The notes beneath the pieces are model-generated. The model saw nothing but the letters and a program-made list of their open reading frames with translations. It was not told the DNA's origin and did no database searches. Shown here in pieces: positions 1-7,709 of a stretch of 64,000 nt of DNA (its first letter is position 1; each line of letters begins with the position of its first letter). Source of the stretch: Pseudoalteromonas rubra (lineage in GTDB: Bacteria > Pseudomonadota > Gammaproteobacteria > Enterobacterales > Alteromonadaceae); the NCBI RefSeq assembly GCF_005887095.1, contig NZ_PNCI01000035.1:62001-126000 (forward strand), read 5' to 3'. Both the position numbers and the translations under genes were made by a program.

Positions 1-3000
1 CAAGGCACTGATCGCCATGCCGCCGACGATAACGGTCGCCAGACCACGATAGATTTCAGATCCCACGCCAGGCATCAGCATCAGCGGCAGCATGCCAAAG
101 AGGCTGGTCAGCGTACTCAAATAAACTGGACGCGCACGCATCAACACTGCCTGTTCAACGGCGTCGCGACGGTCCATTCCCTGAGCCTGAGCATGACGCG
201 TCTGGTCGACAAGCAAAATGGCATTATTAACGACCAGGCCCAGCAAGATGATAAAGCCTATCATGGTCAGTAGATCTAACGACTGAAAGGTAAACAGGTT
301 CAGGACATAGAGCGCCAGCACACCACCGGCAATGGCCAATGGCATAACCAGCAATACCAAAGCACTGTCGCGGACCGATTTAAATAATGCCGTCATCAGT
401 AAGAACAAGATAAACAGTGCGAGGAAGAAGTTGAGAGTCATTTCCTCGATAGCACTATTCATTTTCTGAGCATTGCCGCCAAGAATGACGCCAGCTGTTT
501 CGGGCAGCTGACCTTTGATCTTGGGCATTACCTGCTCAGCGAGAATTGCCTGCGCCTGTTGCAGGCTCATTTCGGCAGGCGGGGTCACTATGATGCTAAC
601 TGTACGACGGCCATTGATCCTTTGTAACTGACTGGGTCCGACTGTGCGCGTTACCTCTGCAAGCTCTCCTAAAGTCTGGATCCCGGCATCTGGTGTGAAT
701 AAAGGTAATGCTTTGAGCTCTTCAGGTGTCTGCCAGGCTTGTGCACGCAGAATCACGTTCATCCGCTCGTTGCCGTTAAAATATTCGTTAATAAACAGGC
801 CTCCGGTAAAGGCCTGAACAGCCTGTGAGACATCCTGACGGGTCAGCCCTGCTTGGGTAATTCGCCGGTCGTTGGGCTGCAACCTGAGTTCGGGCTCCGC
901 CATATCCAGACGTGGCTGTGGGCGGGCTGTGGCCTCAGGCATGGCAGTTTGCACTGCCTGCAGTGCCACCTCAGCGCCAGCAATTAGGTCGTCCATATTC
1001 GGCCCGGTAAGCTCGATATTGATGTCGCGACCGTCACCGCCATTGGCAATGTTGATCATCGACCCGCGGAAAAAGAACACCTGAGTATCAGGCAGGTCGA
1101 CAAAAATCTCTTCTCTGGCAACCTGCATAAGTTCTTCAACGCGTTGTGGATCGGCTGAGTAAATAAAGCCACCAGCGTTCGCACCAAAAATATAAAAATT
1201 GAAGTCCTTAATGCTCGGTTGCTTTTCGCCGTGATAATAGGGCATCAGGCGTGCACGGACTCGTTTGAGTAATTCATCCTCCATATAGGCCATGTTCCCA
1301 CCTGGCGGCGTGATCAGGTTGAAGAAGAAGCCGTCGGTAGGCGCGCGAGGCATGAAATCGGTTTTTGGTAACATAGTGAGGGTTACCAATGCAGATCCAC
1401 CCAGCAGCGCGCAGATCCAGCCCAGTTGTTTGATCTTGCTGTTAGTCAGGCGCATGATCAGGGTTGTCAGCTTGTGCCAGTAATGTTTATACGGGTCGGC
1501 TTGTGTTTTGCTATCCGGCAGGAAACGATTAGCAACCGGGATAATGGTTAAGGCACAGATCATGGAAGCGACAACCGCTATGGAGAGCGTCAGAGCCAGA
1601 TCAGAAAACAATTGTCCCTCAATGCCTGCCATAAAGAGAATGGGCAGGAAGATAGCAACACTGGTCGCAGTAGAGGCAAACAAGGCGCCAGCTACTTGCC
1701 CCGCACCACGTAACGCCGCTTTGTAATCGTCAAACCCATTGGATTTTAATCGGGTAATGTTTTCCTGCACTATGATTGCGGCATCTAATACCAGGCCAAC
1801 GGCGAATGCCAGGCCGGCCAGTGAAATTACGTTAAGACTGCGATCGAAGGCGCTCAGTGCCAAAAACGCGACCATCAGAGAGACGGGGATAGTCGCAGCA
1901 ATAATCAGCGTGGTTTTTATGCCCCTGAAGAATAACCACAAAATGGCCAGCGACAGCAGTACGCCGAGTCCGAGGTTACTTTTGACCAGTAGTAATGCAT
2001 TGCGGATATGGACGGACGCATCGTAGCTCAGTTCAATCGAAATGCCTGCTTCTGGCAGTGGTCCAGCATTTAAGTCATTGATGGCCTGGTTGATGCCGTC
2101 GAGCAGCGCAACCGTATTCGCCCCGTTTGCTCTGGACACAGTAATGTAATAGGCCGGTTTGCCATTTCGGCCGCTCATTGCTCGTCGATCTGAGTAGGTT
2201 TCGGCAACCGTAGCGACATCGCCCAGGTAGATTGGTCTCTCCTGGGAATAGCCAATGCGCATTTGTAGCATATCTTGCAGGTCATATTGGCCGGTAAAAC
2301 GCACGGTATACTGGCGTCGGCCAACGTCCGCAAGACCTCCTGAGGTATCTCTGGAGCTGGCAAGCGTTTGTCTGATCTGCCCCAGCGAAATACCTAATGC
2401 GGCGGCTTTATGAGGGTCAAAGGTTATCCGTAATTCTTTTGGTCTCTCACTGGCCAAATTGACTCGGGCCACGCCGGGAATACTGGCCAGACGAGGTTCA
2501 ATCAGCTCCTCTATGGTTTTTTGAAACTGAGCCATGTCCAGATCTAAGTCATTTCCCTCAACGTTAAGTGGGGTTACCAGCAAGGAGGCGGCATTGGGGC
2601 CGGCTGGACCACCATTGCCGCCTGCACTGACAACTGGGTCAATGGCATCCAGCGGTAGCGGAGGCGCCTGGTTCAGGTTGGTCAGGACATCCAGCATGGC
2701 TTGCTGCATATCGGTTCCGACGGCAAAAGTTAACGAAATAAAGCCATTGCCTCGATTTATGGTGGTGTTAACTTCCAGCGCGCCTGGGGTATTTTTAACT
2801 GCGTTTTCGAGTGGTTCAATGATCACCGACTCTATCTCTTCGGGTGCCGCTTCCCGCCAGCCAGAAAATATGGTTATTTGTGGTTGTTCTATATCTGGTG
2901 TCAGCTGGATTGGTAACTTAAAAATACTGAGAATGCCAAACAGTATTATCAGCACCAGGATCACCACGACAGCAGCAGGGTTTTTCAATGAATTGCGTGT

Positions 3001-3009
3001 CAGGTTCAT
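1..3009 (-). CDS. RND efflux transporter permease subunit (partial, C-terminus off the left edge)
   Basis: Inner-membrane proton-driven RND pump of the AcrB/HAE-1 type, probably exporting drugs, detergents or other amphiphiles with a periplasmic adaptor and an outer-membrane channel that are not in the window. About 1003 codons are visible from an ATG at 3009, so only the last few dozen residues are missing compared with a usual length near 1030. The N-terminus has the first membrane helix followed by a periplasmic porter domain (PDIEQPQITIF). The second half repeats this plan (PKTDFMPRAPTDGFFF). In membrane helix 4, residues 409-410 read Asp-Ala (GLVLDAAIIVQEN), where AcrB has two adjacent Asp residues of the proton relay. 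A later segment carries GLVVNNAILLVDQ. Substrate unknown. Confidence 0.93.
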   Translation of the reverse strand, partial: MNLTRNSLKNPAAVVVILVLIILFGILSIFKLPIQLTPDIEQPQITIFSGWREAAPEEIESVIIEPLENAVKNTPGALEVNTTINRGNGFISLTFAVGTDMQQAMLDVLTNLNQAPPLPLDAIDPVVSAGGNGGPAGPNAASLLVTPLNVEGNDLDLDMAQFQKTIEELIEPRLASIPGVARVNLASERPKELRITFDPHKAAALGISLGQIRQTLASSRDTSGGLADVGRRQYTVRFTGQYDLQDMLQMRIGYSQERPIYLGDVATVAETYSDRRAMSGRNGKPAYYITVSRANGANTVALLDGINQAINDLNAGPLPEAGISIELSYDASVHIRNALLLVKSNLGLGVLLSLAILWLFFRGIKTTLIIAATIPVSLMVAFLALSAFDRSLNVISLAGLAFAVGLVLDAAIIVQENITRLKSNGFDDYKAALRGAGQVAGALFASTATSVAIFLPILFMAGIEGQLFSDLALTLSIAVVASMICALTIIPVANRFLPDSKTQADPYKHYWHKLTTLIMRLTNSKIKQLGWICALLGGSALVTLTMLPKTDFMPRAPTDGFFFNLITPPGGNMAYMEDELLKRVRARLMPYYHGEKQPSIKDFNFYIFGANAGGFIYSADPQRVEELMQVAREEIFVDLPDTQVFFFRGSMINIANGGDGRDINIELTGPNMDDLIAGAEVALQAVQTAMPEATARPQPRLDMAEPELRLQPNDRRITQAGLTRQDVSQAVQAFTGGLFINEYFNGNERMNVILRAQAWQTPEELKALPLFTPDAGIQTLGELAEVTRTVGPSQLQRINGRRTVSIIVTPPAEMSLQQAQAILAEQVMPKIKGQLPETAGVILGGNAQKMNSAIEEMTLNFFLALFILFLLMTALFKSVRDSALVLLVMPLAIAGGVLALYVLNLFTFQSLDLLTMIGFIILLGLVVNNAILLVDQTRHAQAQGMDRRDAVEQAVLMRARPVYLSTLTSLFGMLPLMLMPGVGSEIYRGLATVIVGGMAISAL

Positions 3010-3452
3010 AACAACGTCCAAGTGTTGAGCTTCACTGTGCAGTTTAATGAAATGACAAAAAACTGCTAGCGGCAGGTAAGTCTGTGTTTTTGAAAATCAC
3101 GACAAATAGCAACATATTAGCGGTGATTTACCATGCTGTAATACCTTGTAACGATTTTGCAGAGTCAGACACAGTTAGAATGCCTAATTGAAGTCACTGT
3201 CTGGCTGTTTTTAGGCATCAAGCTGATCATTGACCGTGATTTGATTACCGAGCTAGCTGTAAACCGGGCTCAAGGTGTATGGGTCATTCTTTTCTCAATT
3301 TACATCAAAAAATGTCATGAAAAAATTCATTAATTGACTACTTTTTGACAACAATTTCCGGTAAGCTGCGCGCGCATTCTGGAGGATGCCCGCATTTGCC
3401 ATGCAGGGTTTCGATCTAACCGAGATAAATTGAGCTTAGAAGGAGAGTTGAG
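3010..3452. other. Intergenic region between divergent RND permease and repeat protein
   Basis: No coding signal is seen in 443 bases. The part next to 3453 ends in a strong Shine-Dalgarno (AAGGAGAG, about 3439-3446). A TTGACA hexamer lies at 3345-3350, but no convincing -10 box stands at the right distance. Promoters for both flanking genes are presumably here and are not resolved. Confidence 0.4.
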
Positions 3453-3911
3453 ATGTTTGTTGCGTTGAAGTGGGATCATCAGATTGGTGCCCATTTTGTT
3501 TCCTGGATTGTGGTTGAATGTTCGGCCGTAAGAGAAAAGTTTGGTCTGCCGCAGGCCTTACCTCCACGACGTGATGTCGCCTATTTTGTTGATCCAGCCA
3601 CTGCTGAGGAAGACGCAAAAGCCTTTGCTGATTATAAAAATGGTATTGCCAGCATTGAGAGTTGTGCAGATTATGCCCCTTATTTGTCTGATCACCATGG
3701 GTTTTGCCACTATAGCTGGGACCATACTTATCTGGAAGAGCTGGTGAAGCACGCCGTGTTGTATTGGGAAGATGGTCAACATCAGCGGCCTGAGCCGGTG
3801 CGCGACGATGTCGCTTATTTCGCCTGCCCGAGAGACTCCGAATCGGATAGCCGATTTTTTGCTCAGTATAAGTTGTACACATCCACTGAGGCATTCTCGA
3901 AGTCTGCTTAA
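3453..3911 (+). CDS. Unrecognised protein made of two internal repeats
   Basis: A 152-residue soluble protein that I do not recognise. It has no signal peptide or membrane segment. The start is well supported by AAGGAGAG a few bases upstream. The sequence is an internal duplication. Residues 7-9 and 89-91 both read WDH, residues 41-45 and 119-123 both read DVAYF, and these are followed at identical spacing by FADYK (58-62) and FAQYK (136-140). Each unit is therefore about 75 residues: WDH, an amphipathic stretch, then DVAYFxxP and FAxYK. The composition is rich in aromatic and acidic residues. A minus-strand ORF of equal length covers the same DNA but has no ribosome site or family resemblance. 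Function unknown. Confidence 0.7.
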   Translation: MFVALKWDHQIGAHFVSWIVVECSAVREKFGLPQALPPRRDVAYFVDPATAEEDAKAFADYKNGIASIESCADYAPYLSDHHGFCHYSWDHTYLEELVKHAVLYWEDGQHQRPEPVRDDVAYFACPRDSESDSRFFAQYKLYTSTEAFSKSA

Positions 3912-3926
3912 GGTTGAGCTGAGTAG

Positions 3927-3944
3927 GCCCGCACTATAGCGGGC
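3927..3944. terminator. Hairpin between convergent genes
   Basis: GCCCGC and GCGGGC form a six-base-pair stem with a six-base loop between the convergent ends of the repeat protein and the NPP1 gene. There is no T-run on either side, so intrinsic termination is uncertain. Confidence 0.35.
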
Positions 3945-3956
3945 TCACAGGAAGGG

Positions 3957-4757
3957 TTACTGAGCCGCTAACACGTCTGCAGTAGTGAAAGTGGGGTAAC
4001 CCGCTGGCTTGAAGCGATTGAGATTAGTCAAAAAGCGACTGTCTTTTACTGGTAAGGTCGCGGAGCCATAATCATATTGATTTAGCTTGTCGCGCAACCC
4101 TTGATTATCTATGCCATCTCCGGACATTTCGTACCAGCTGATAATTGCAGGTGTGACAAAGCGATTATATCCATTTTCTGCCGCTTCATTCGATTTTGCA
4201 AAACGAAATGCGTGGGTGAGAATACCGTCTTTGTGGTAGACAATTTTCAGGTGACCATTTTCAAAAGGTAATTCATTAGCTGGTTTGGTATACAAATCAC
4301 CATGGGCACTGTAACTGCCATGAGTGACCTGGCCGTCCTTGGTCCATACTGCGGCATATTCCCAGTCATGACGATGTCCACCTCCAAAATAAGGGAACAC
4401 CTGATCCTTTTTGAAATACATTGCATAAAAGTGGCCACAGTAACGGCCCTGTCCTGTTTCTGCGCAGGCATAACGGTGCACGGTATTCGAGGTAGCTAAA
4501 AACTGGCTGTCTCTGCAACTGCCACCTAAACTACCCGACGTTTTAAGCCCTGCATTTTGTTGCCCGCTCCGGCTGATCCCAGCGCTCGGCAGGCAGCCAT
4601 CTCCGTCAAAGTCGAATACGGGCTCTGTACCATTGATCACATACCCACCAGGCACAGCTTGATCGAGTGCAGCAAAATCATTAGCCAAAGCACCACCGCT
4701 TAGCAGGGTGGTGGCGACGAATGAGAAGGTAATAGCACGTGGATGATTTGTTGTCAT
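3957..4757 (-). CDS. Secreted Nep1-like (NPP1) necrosis-inducing protein
   Basis: A 266-residue protein of the NPP1/Nep1-like family, which are secreted cytolysins. The plant-active members of fungi, oomycetes and bacteria bind sphingolipids on dicot membranes. The family hallmark heptapeptide GHRHDWE is intact at residues 127-133, inside GGGHRHDWEYAAVW, and supplies the metal-binding and cytolytic residues. A Sec signal peptide covers residues 1-25 with likely cleavage after GGALA. Cysteines at 55, 81, 98 and 107 could form disulfides. A DFDGDGC acidic stretch follows the start of the mature chain, and the length fits the family. It is a single gene with no type II secretion genes nearby. 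A target among marine algae or other eukaryotes is only an inference. Confidence 0.93.
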   Translation of the reverse strand: MTTNHPRAITFSFVATTLLSGGALANDFAALDQAVPGGYVINGTEPVFDFDGDGCLPSAGISRSGQQNAGLKTSGSLGGSCRDSQFLATSNTVHRYACAETGQGRYCGHFYAMYFKKDQVFPYFGGGHRHDWEYAAVWTKDGQVTHGSYSAHGDLYTKPANELPFENGHLKIVYHKDGILTHAFRFAKSNEAAENGYNRFVTPAIISWYEMSGDGIDNQGLRDKLNQYDYGSATLPVKDSRFLTNLNRFKPAGYPTFTTADVLAAQ

Positions 4758-4848
4758 AATTGTTCCTTACATCATAGGGGGTTGTCATTGTGAGGCGACA
4801 ATATGACATAGGGGTAAATGATATGTGAAGTTTTTTGTTCTTTTAAAG

Positions 4849-5010
4849 TTAACTTACTTCCGTATCCAGTTTTTTTGTGAAATCGGCCTGAACTATCTCA
4901 AGTGCCGCCAGCACTTGCTCTGCGGGTACTTCGTTTTGCTCGAGTAACATGATCAGGTCTACGGCGAGCTTGATGTGTTCAGGTGCGCTTTCGAGTGTTT
5001 TTTGGGTCAT
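4849..5010 (-). CDS. ybaM: YbaM-family (DUF2496) small protein
   Basis: A 53-residue protein that matches E. coli YbaM in length and pattern. It begins MTQKTLESAPEHIKLAVDLI and continues with LLEQNEVPAEQVLAALEIV, then KKL near the end. The family function is unknown. Its ATG overlaps the TGA of the upstream comFB-like gene by four bases, so the two are translationally coupled. In E. coli ybaM is the neighbour of priC. Here priC lies 1.3 kb upstream on the same strand, so the local order is partly conserved and has been split by the comFB-like and deacetylase-like genes. Confidence 0.85.
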   Translation of the reverse strand: MTQKTLESAPEHIKLAVDLIMLLEQNEVPAEQVLAALEIVQADFTKKLDTEVS

Positions 5011-5279
5011 GGTTGAAATTGTTTCTTTTTCGCAATTTGTGCCAGTGCGTAATCCACGGCTTCTTTGACTTTGGCTTCCATCTCAGTTCTTTCGTCGGTG
5101 GGCAGGTAAAACTCCATGTCTACGTCATAACGAATGTAACGAGCTGGCAAACGGTTTAATGCGGTACAACACAGGTCTGCCATAACATCTTCGTCGTATC
5201 TATGGTCAAGACCCCGTTCTTCAATGTTTTCGAGCACAATTTTCTCGTAATAATTGTGCAAATCATCATGAAGTTTCAT
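5007..5279 (-). CDS. ComFB-family protein
   Basis: A 90-residue protein of the late-competence ComFB family. The N-terminal helix reads LHNYYEKIVLENIEERGL, and the family core follows at about residues 33-58 with DLCCTALNRLPARYIRYD. Two adjacent cysteines (CC) lie within that core. ComFB was named from the Bacillus comF operon, where its role is unclear. Cyanobacterial members have been reported to bind cyclic dinucleotides, so a signalling role is possible but untested here. It is the first gene of a two-gene unit with ybaM. A DNA-uptake function should not be assumed from the name. Confidence 0.85.
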   Translation of the reverse strand: MKLHDDLHNYYEKIVLENIEERGLDHRYDEDVMADLCCTALNRLPARYIRYDVDMEFYLPTDERTEMEAKVKEAVDYALAQIAKKKQFQP

Positions 5280-5386
5280 TGTGGTGCTCCATTTTGAAGT
5301 TATTGTAATTGTACAACATAAACCACCTCAGTGGTTAATGCTACCAGCAATTTAAAACCAGCAAAGTGTCACTTTATGTGGATTGA

Positions 5387-6310
5387 TTACTGTGGCCTGG
5401 GTGTATTAAAGCGCTCGGGCCAGACATGCTGCAGAGCGACAAAGAGTTGTTGGTGTACTTCTACCAGTCGACTGATATTACGCTGATAACCACCCCCAAG
5501 TGCGGCCATCAGGGGAATTTGATGCTGCTTTGCATGGTGCAACACTTGAATATCCCGTGCCAGCACGCCTTCCAAACTAATGTCTAAATGTCCGAGCTCG
5601 TCACGGTGATAAATGTCCGCGCCTGCGTTGTACAGTATGATGTCGGGCTGATGAAGACGAGTACACAGATTCAGGGCGTCATCTAGTGTCGCGAGGTAAG
5701 TGTCATCTGAACAGCCTGTGGGTAAGGCAAAGTCGTAGTCGGACGTTTGCTTCAACTTGGGAAAGTTTTGCTCACAATGGAGTGAGCAGGTGATTATCTG
5801 CGTGTCTGATTTTAGGATCTCAGCACTACCATCACCCTGGTGTACGTCACAGTCCAGTAGTAATACTGTGTCGGCCTGTCCGTTTTTGATAAGGGTTCTG
5901 GCGGCAATGGCGAGATCGTTGAAAATGCAAAAGCCAGCAGCTCTGTCGCTGAAGGCATGATGATAGCCACCACTGAGGTTGGCTGCAAAGCCGTTATTCA
6001 GCGCAAGTTCCGTGGCTTCGAGTGTCGAACCGATGGAGCGCAGTGTTCGTTCGACCAATTGCGGCGACCAGGGAAAACCCATGCGTTTAATAGCTCCAGC
6101 CGATAAAGTACCATCGAGAAACTGTGCAACATAATGCGCATCATGACACACAGTGAGTTGCTCAGGTGTGGCAATACGTTGTGATTGCGTGAGCCATTGT
6201 GCACACGATGAATGTGTTAGCTGCTGATAAAGCAGACGATATTTATTAATCGGAAACCTGTGCCTTGGTGGTAAAGAGAGGTCACTATAGCAGGGGTGAT
6301 AAAACAACAT
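5387..6310 (-). CDS. Histone-deacetylase-superfamily hydrolase
   Basis: A 307-residue zinc amidohydrolase of the class II HDAC/acetoin-utilisation superfamily. Bacterial members deacetylate small amides, polyamines or acyl-lysines; the substrate cannot be told here. Motifs in order are FYHPCYSDLSLPPRH near the start, the tandem histidines in LSGGYHHAF, the zinc ligands in DCDVHQGDG, a third ligand in NAGADIY, and the terminal ALGGGYQ with the catalytic Tyr. The gene lies 20 bases after priC and is likely co-transcribed with dinG-TSUP-priC. No signal peptide, so cytoplasmic. Confidence 0.9.
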   Translation of the reverse strand: MLFYHPCYSDLSLPPRHRFPINKYRLLYQQLTHSSCAQWLTQSQRIATPEQLTVCHDAHYVAQFLDGTLSAGAIKRMGFPWSPQLVERTLRSIGSTLEATELALNNGFAANLSGGYHHAFSDRAAGFCIFNDLAIAARTLIKNGQADTVLLLDCDVHQGDGSAEILKSDTQIITCSLHCEQNFPKLKQTSDYDFALPTGCSDDTYLATLDDALNLCTRLHQPDIILYNAGADIYHRDELGHLDISLEGVLARDIQVLHHAKQHQIPLMAALGGGYQRNISRLVEVHQQLFVALQHVWPERFNTPRPQ

Positions 6311-6330
6311 AAAGGAGGCTATTCTCCACG

Positions 6331-6930
6331 TCAGAAGCGGGTTTGCTTTTCTTTTTGCTGGATTTTGTCCTCGGTTGCACTGATGGCTTTGCGGCAGCGC
6401 CCGAGCCGACCATGTAGCGCGAGGATTTCTTTATTAAGCTGACTGGCCTGCTCTGGCGTCGCTTTTATCAGTTGATCCTGGCGCAGCGAGATCATTTCTT
6501 GCAGGCGCCTTTCAAACTCATGGTTTTGGGACAATTCCTGATAAAGTTCATGGGAAGGCTGCATGATCTTTTTGACGGCCTGACGATAAACCTTTGCCTT
6601 TTTGTGGGGCTGAAAACGGTTTTCTTTCGCCCACACTGGGGTTGATTTCAGCACTTTAATGATGGCTTCAATCTGTTCACCGATGTGTTCTACGGCATAT
6701 TGCAGCGCATGACGTTGTGACTGCGGAGGTAAATGTGCCAGCGCCTCTTTGACTTCATCTACATAGTCGCTGAGTTTGAGACTTTTACTACGAAACACAT
6801 GACTGTCAAACAGGCTGGGTTGTGACTGAATATAGCGGTTTTTATCAAACCATTTTGCGTTATCAAACTGCTGGGCGTGATGTTGCAACTCTTCAACGCG
6901 CTGCCTGAGTTTATCCAGTGGCTGACTCAT
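6331..6930 (-). CDS. priC: Primosomal replication protein PriC
   Basis: A 199-residue helical protein that fits PriC, which recognises stalled forks with single-strand gaps and helps reload DnaB. Supporting features are the family-like segment SLFDSHVFRSKSLKLSDYVD followed by two long basic coiled helices (HIGEQIEAIIKVL; FERRLQEMISLRQDQL). The C-terminus is a charged helix ending KQKEKQTRF-like, as expected for an SSB/DNA-binding protein. Its ATG overlaps the stop of the upstream TSUP gene. Proximity to ybaM, as in E. coli, supports the call. PriC diverges quickly, so certainty is moderate. Confidence 0.75.
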   Translation of the reverse strand: MSQPLDKLRQRVEELQHHAQQFDNAKWFDKNRYIQSQPSLFDSHVFRSKSLKLSDYVDEVKEALAHLPPQSQRHALQYAVEHIGEQIEAIIKVLKSTPVWAKENRFQPHKKAKVYRQAVKKIMQPSHELYQELSQNHEFERRLQEMISLRQDQLIKATPEQASQLNKEILALHGRLGRCRKAISATEDKIQQKEKQTRF

Positions 6931-7706
6931 ACCATATAGGCCTCAAAAATAAGTTTTGCTGTCAGGATAATCACCACAGTATTAAACAGGGGTTTGATCA
7001 GCCGACTACCAAACTTTATCGCTGAATGCGCCCCAAGCCAAGCTCCCAGCATCAAAAACGCGCCCATAGCCAGGCCCAGCAGATAATTTACATGACCCAG
7101 TGCAACGAAAGTGATCAGGGAAATAAAGTTCGAAACAAAATTCATCGAGCGTGCAAGACCGCAATTAAGCAGCAGGCTCATCTTATAAAGCATATCATTG
7201 GATGCGGTCCAGAAAGTACCGGTCCCTGGGCCTGCGAGGCCATCGAAAAATCCCAGAGCCAGGCCTTGCAGCCACTGTTTGACCTTGAGTGCAGCGTTTT
7301 TTTTGGGCAAGTCTATGGAATCACTGTGGCTCATTCTGCCAAACAGGCTATACAGAGCAACCAGCAAAATAATGACAGGAATAAGCTTATTCAGAAACTC
7401 AATACTGAGTGAGTCGACCAATAAAGTGCCCAGTGCCGCTCCTATGGCGGTGGCAAGCACGGAAGCTGCCCAAAACCTCGGGTTAAAGAGGTTTTTTTTG
7501 TAATAAGTAAAACTGGCTGTTAAAGAACCAAAGCTGGCTGCAAGCTTATTGGTGCCCAGTGCCATGTGTGGAGGCAGGCCCGCAGTGAGCAGGGCGGGTA
7601 CAGTGAGCATACCACCTCCACCGGCGATCGCATCAATGAATCCTGCGGCAAGTGCAACTGTACATAACAACGCCAAGGTGGCTGGGTCTAAAGCAAATTC
7701 GAGCAT
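6927..7706 (-). CDS. TSUP-family (TauE/SafE) membrane transporter, YfcA-like
   Basis: A 259-residue integral membrane protein of the TauE/SafE permease family, close in length to E. coli YfcA (269). It has about eight hydrophobic segments. The family glycine-rich loops are visible: GFIDAIAGGGGMLTVPALL near residue 30 and GFFDGLAGPGTGTFW in the second half. Members are proposed to export sulfite, sulfoacetate or other organosulfur anions, but the substrate here is unknown. It starts three bases after the dinG stop and overlaps priC by four bases, so it is the second gene of the dinG unit. The link to DNA repair may be only positional. Confidence 0.88.
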   Translation of the reverse strand: MLEFALDPATLALLCTVALAAGFIDAIAGGGGMLTVPALLTAGLPPHMALGTNKLAASFGSLTASFTYYKKNLFNPRFWAASVLATAIGAALGTLLVDSLSIEFLNKLIPVIILLVALYSLFGRMSHSDSIDLPKKNAALKVKQWLQGLALGFFDGLAGPGTGTFWTASNDMLYKMSLLLNCGLARSMNFVSNFISLITFVALGHVNYLLGLAMGAFLMLGAWLGAHSAIKFGSRLIKPLFNTVVIILTAKLIFEAYMV

Positions 7707-7709
7707 GGA

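Noticed and set aside
872..2026. Several plus-strand ORFs opposite the RND gene
   Set aside because: They are shadows of the continuous RND reading frame and have no family resemblance.
3436..3894. A 152-residue minus-strand ORF opposite the repeat protein
   Set aside because: No ribosome site, odd His/Gln/Arg composition, and the plus-strand ORF has a strong Shine-Dalgarno and internal repeats.
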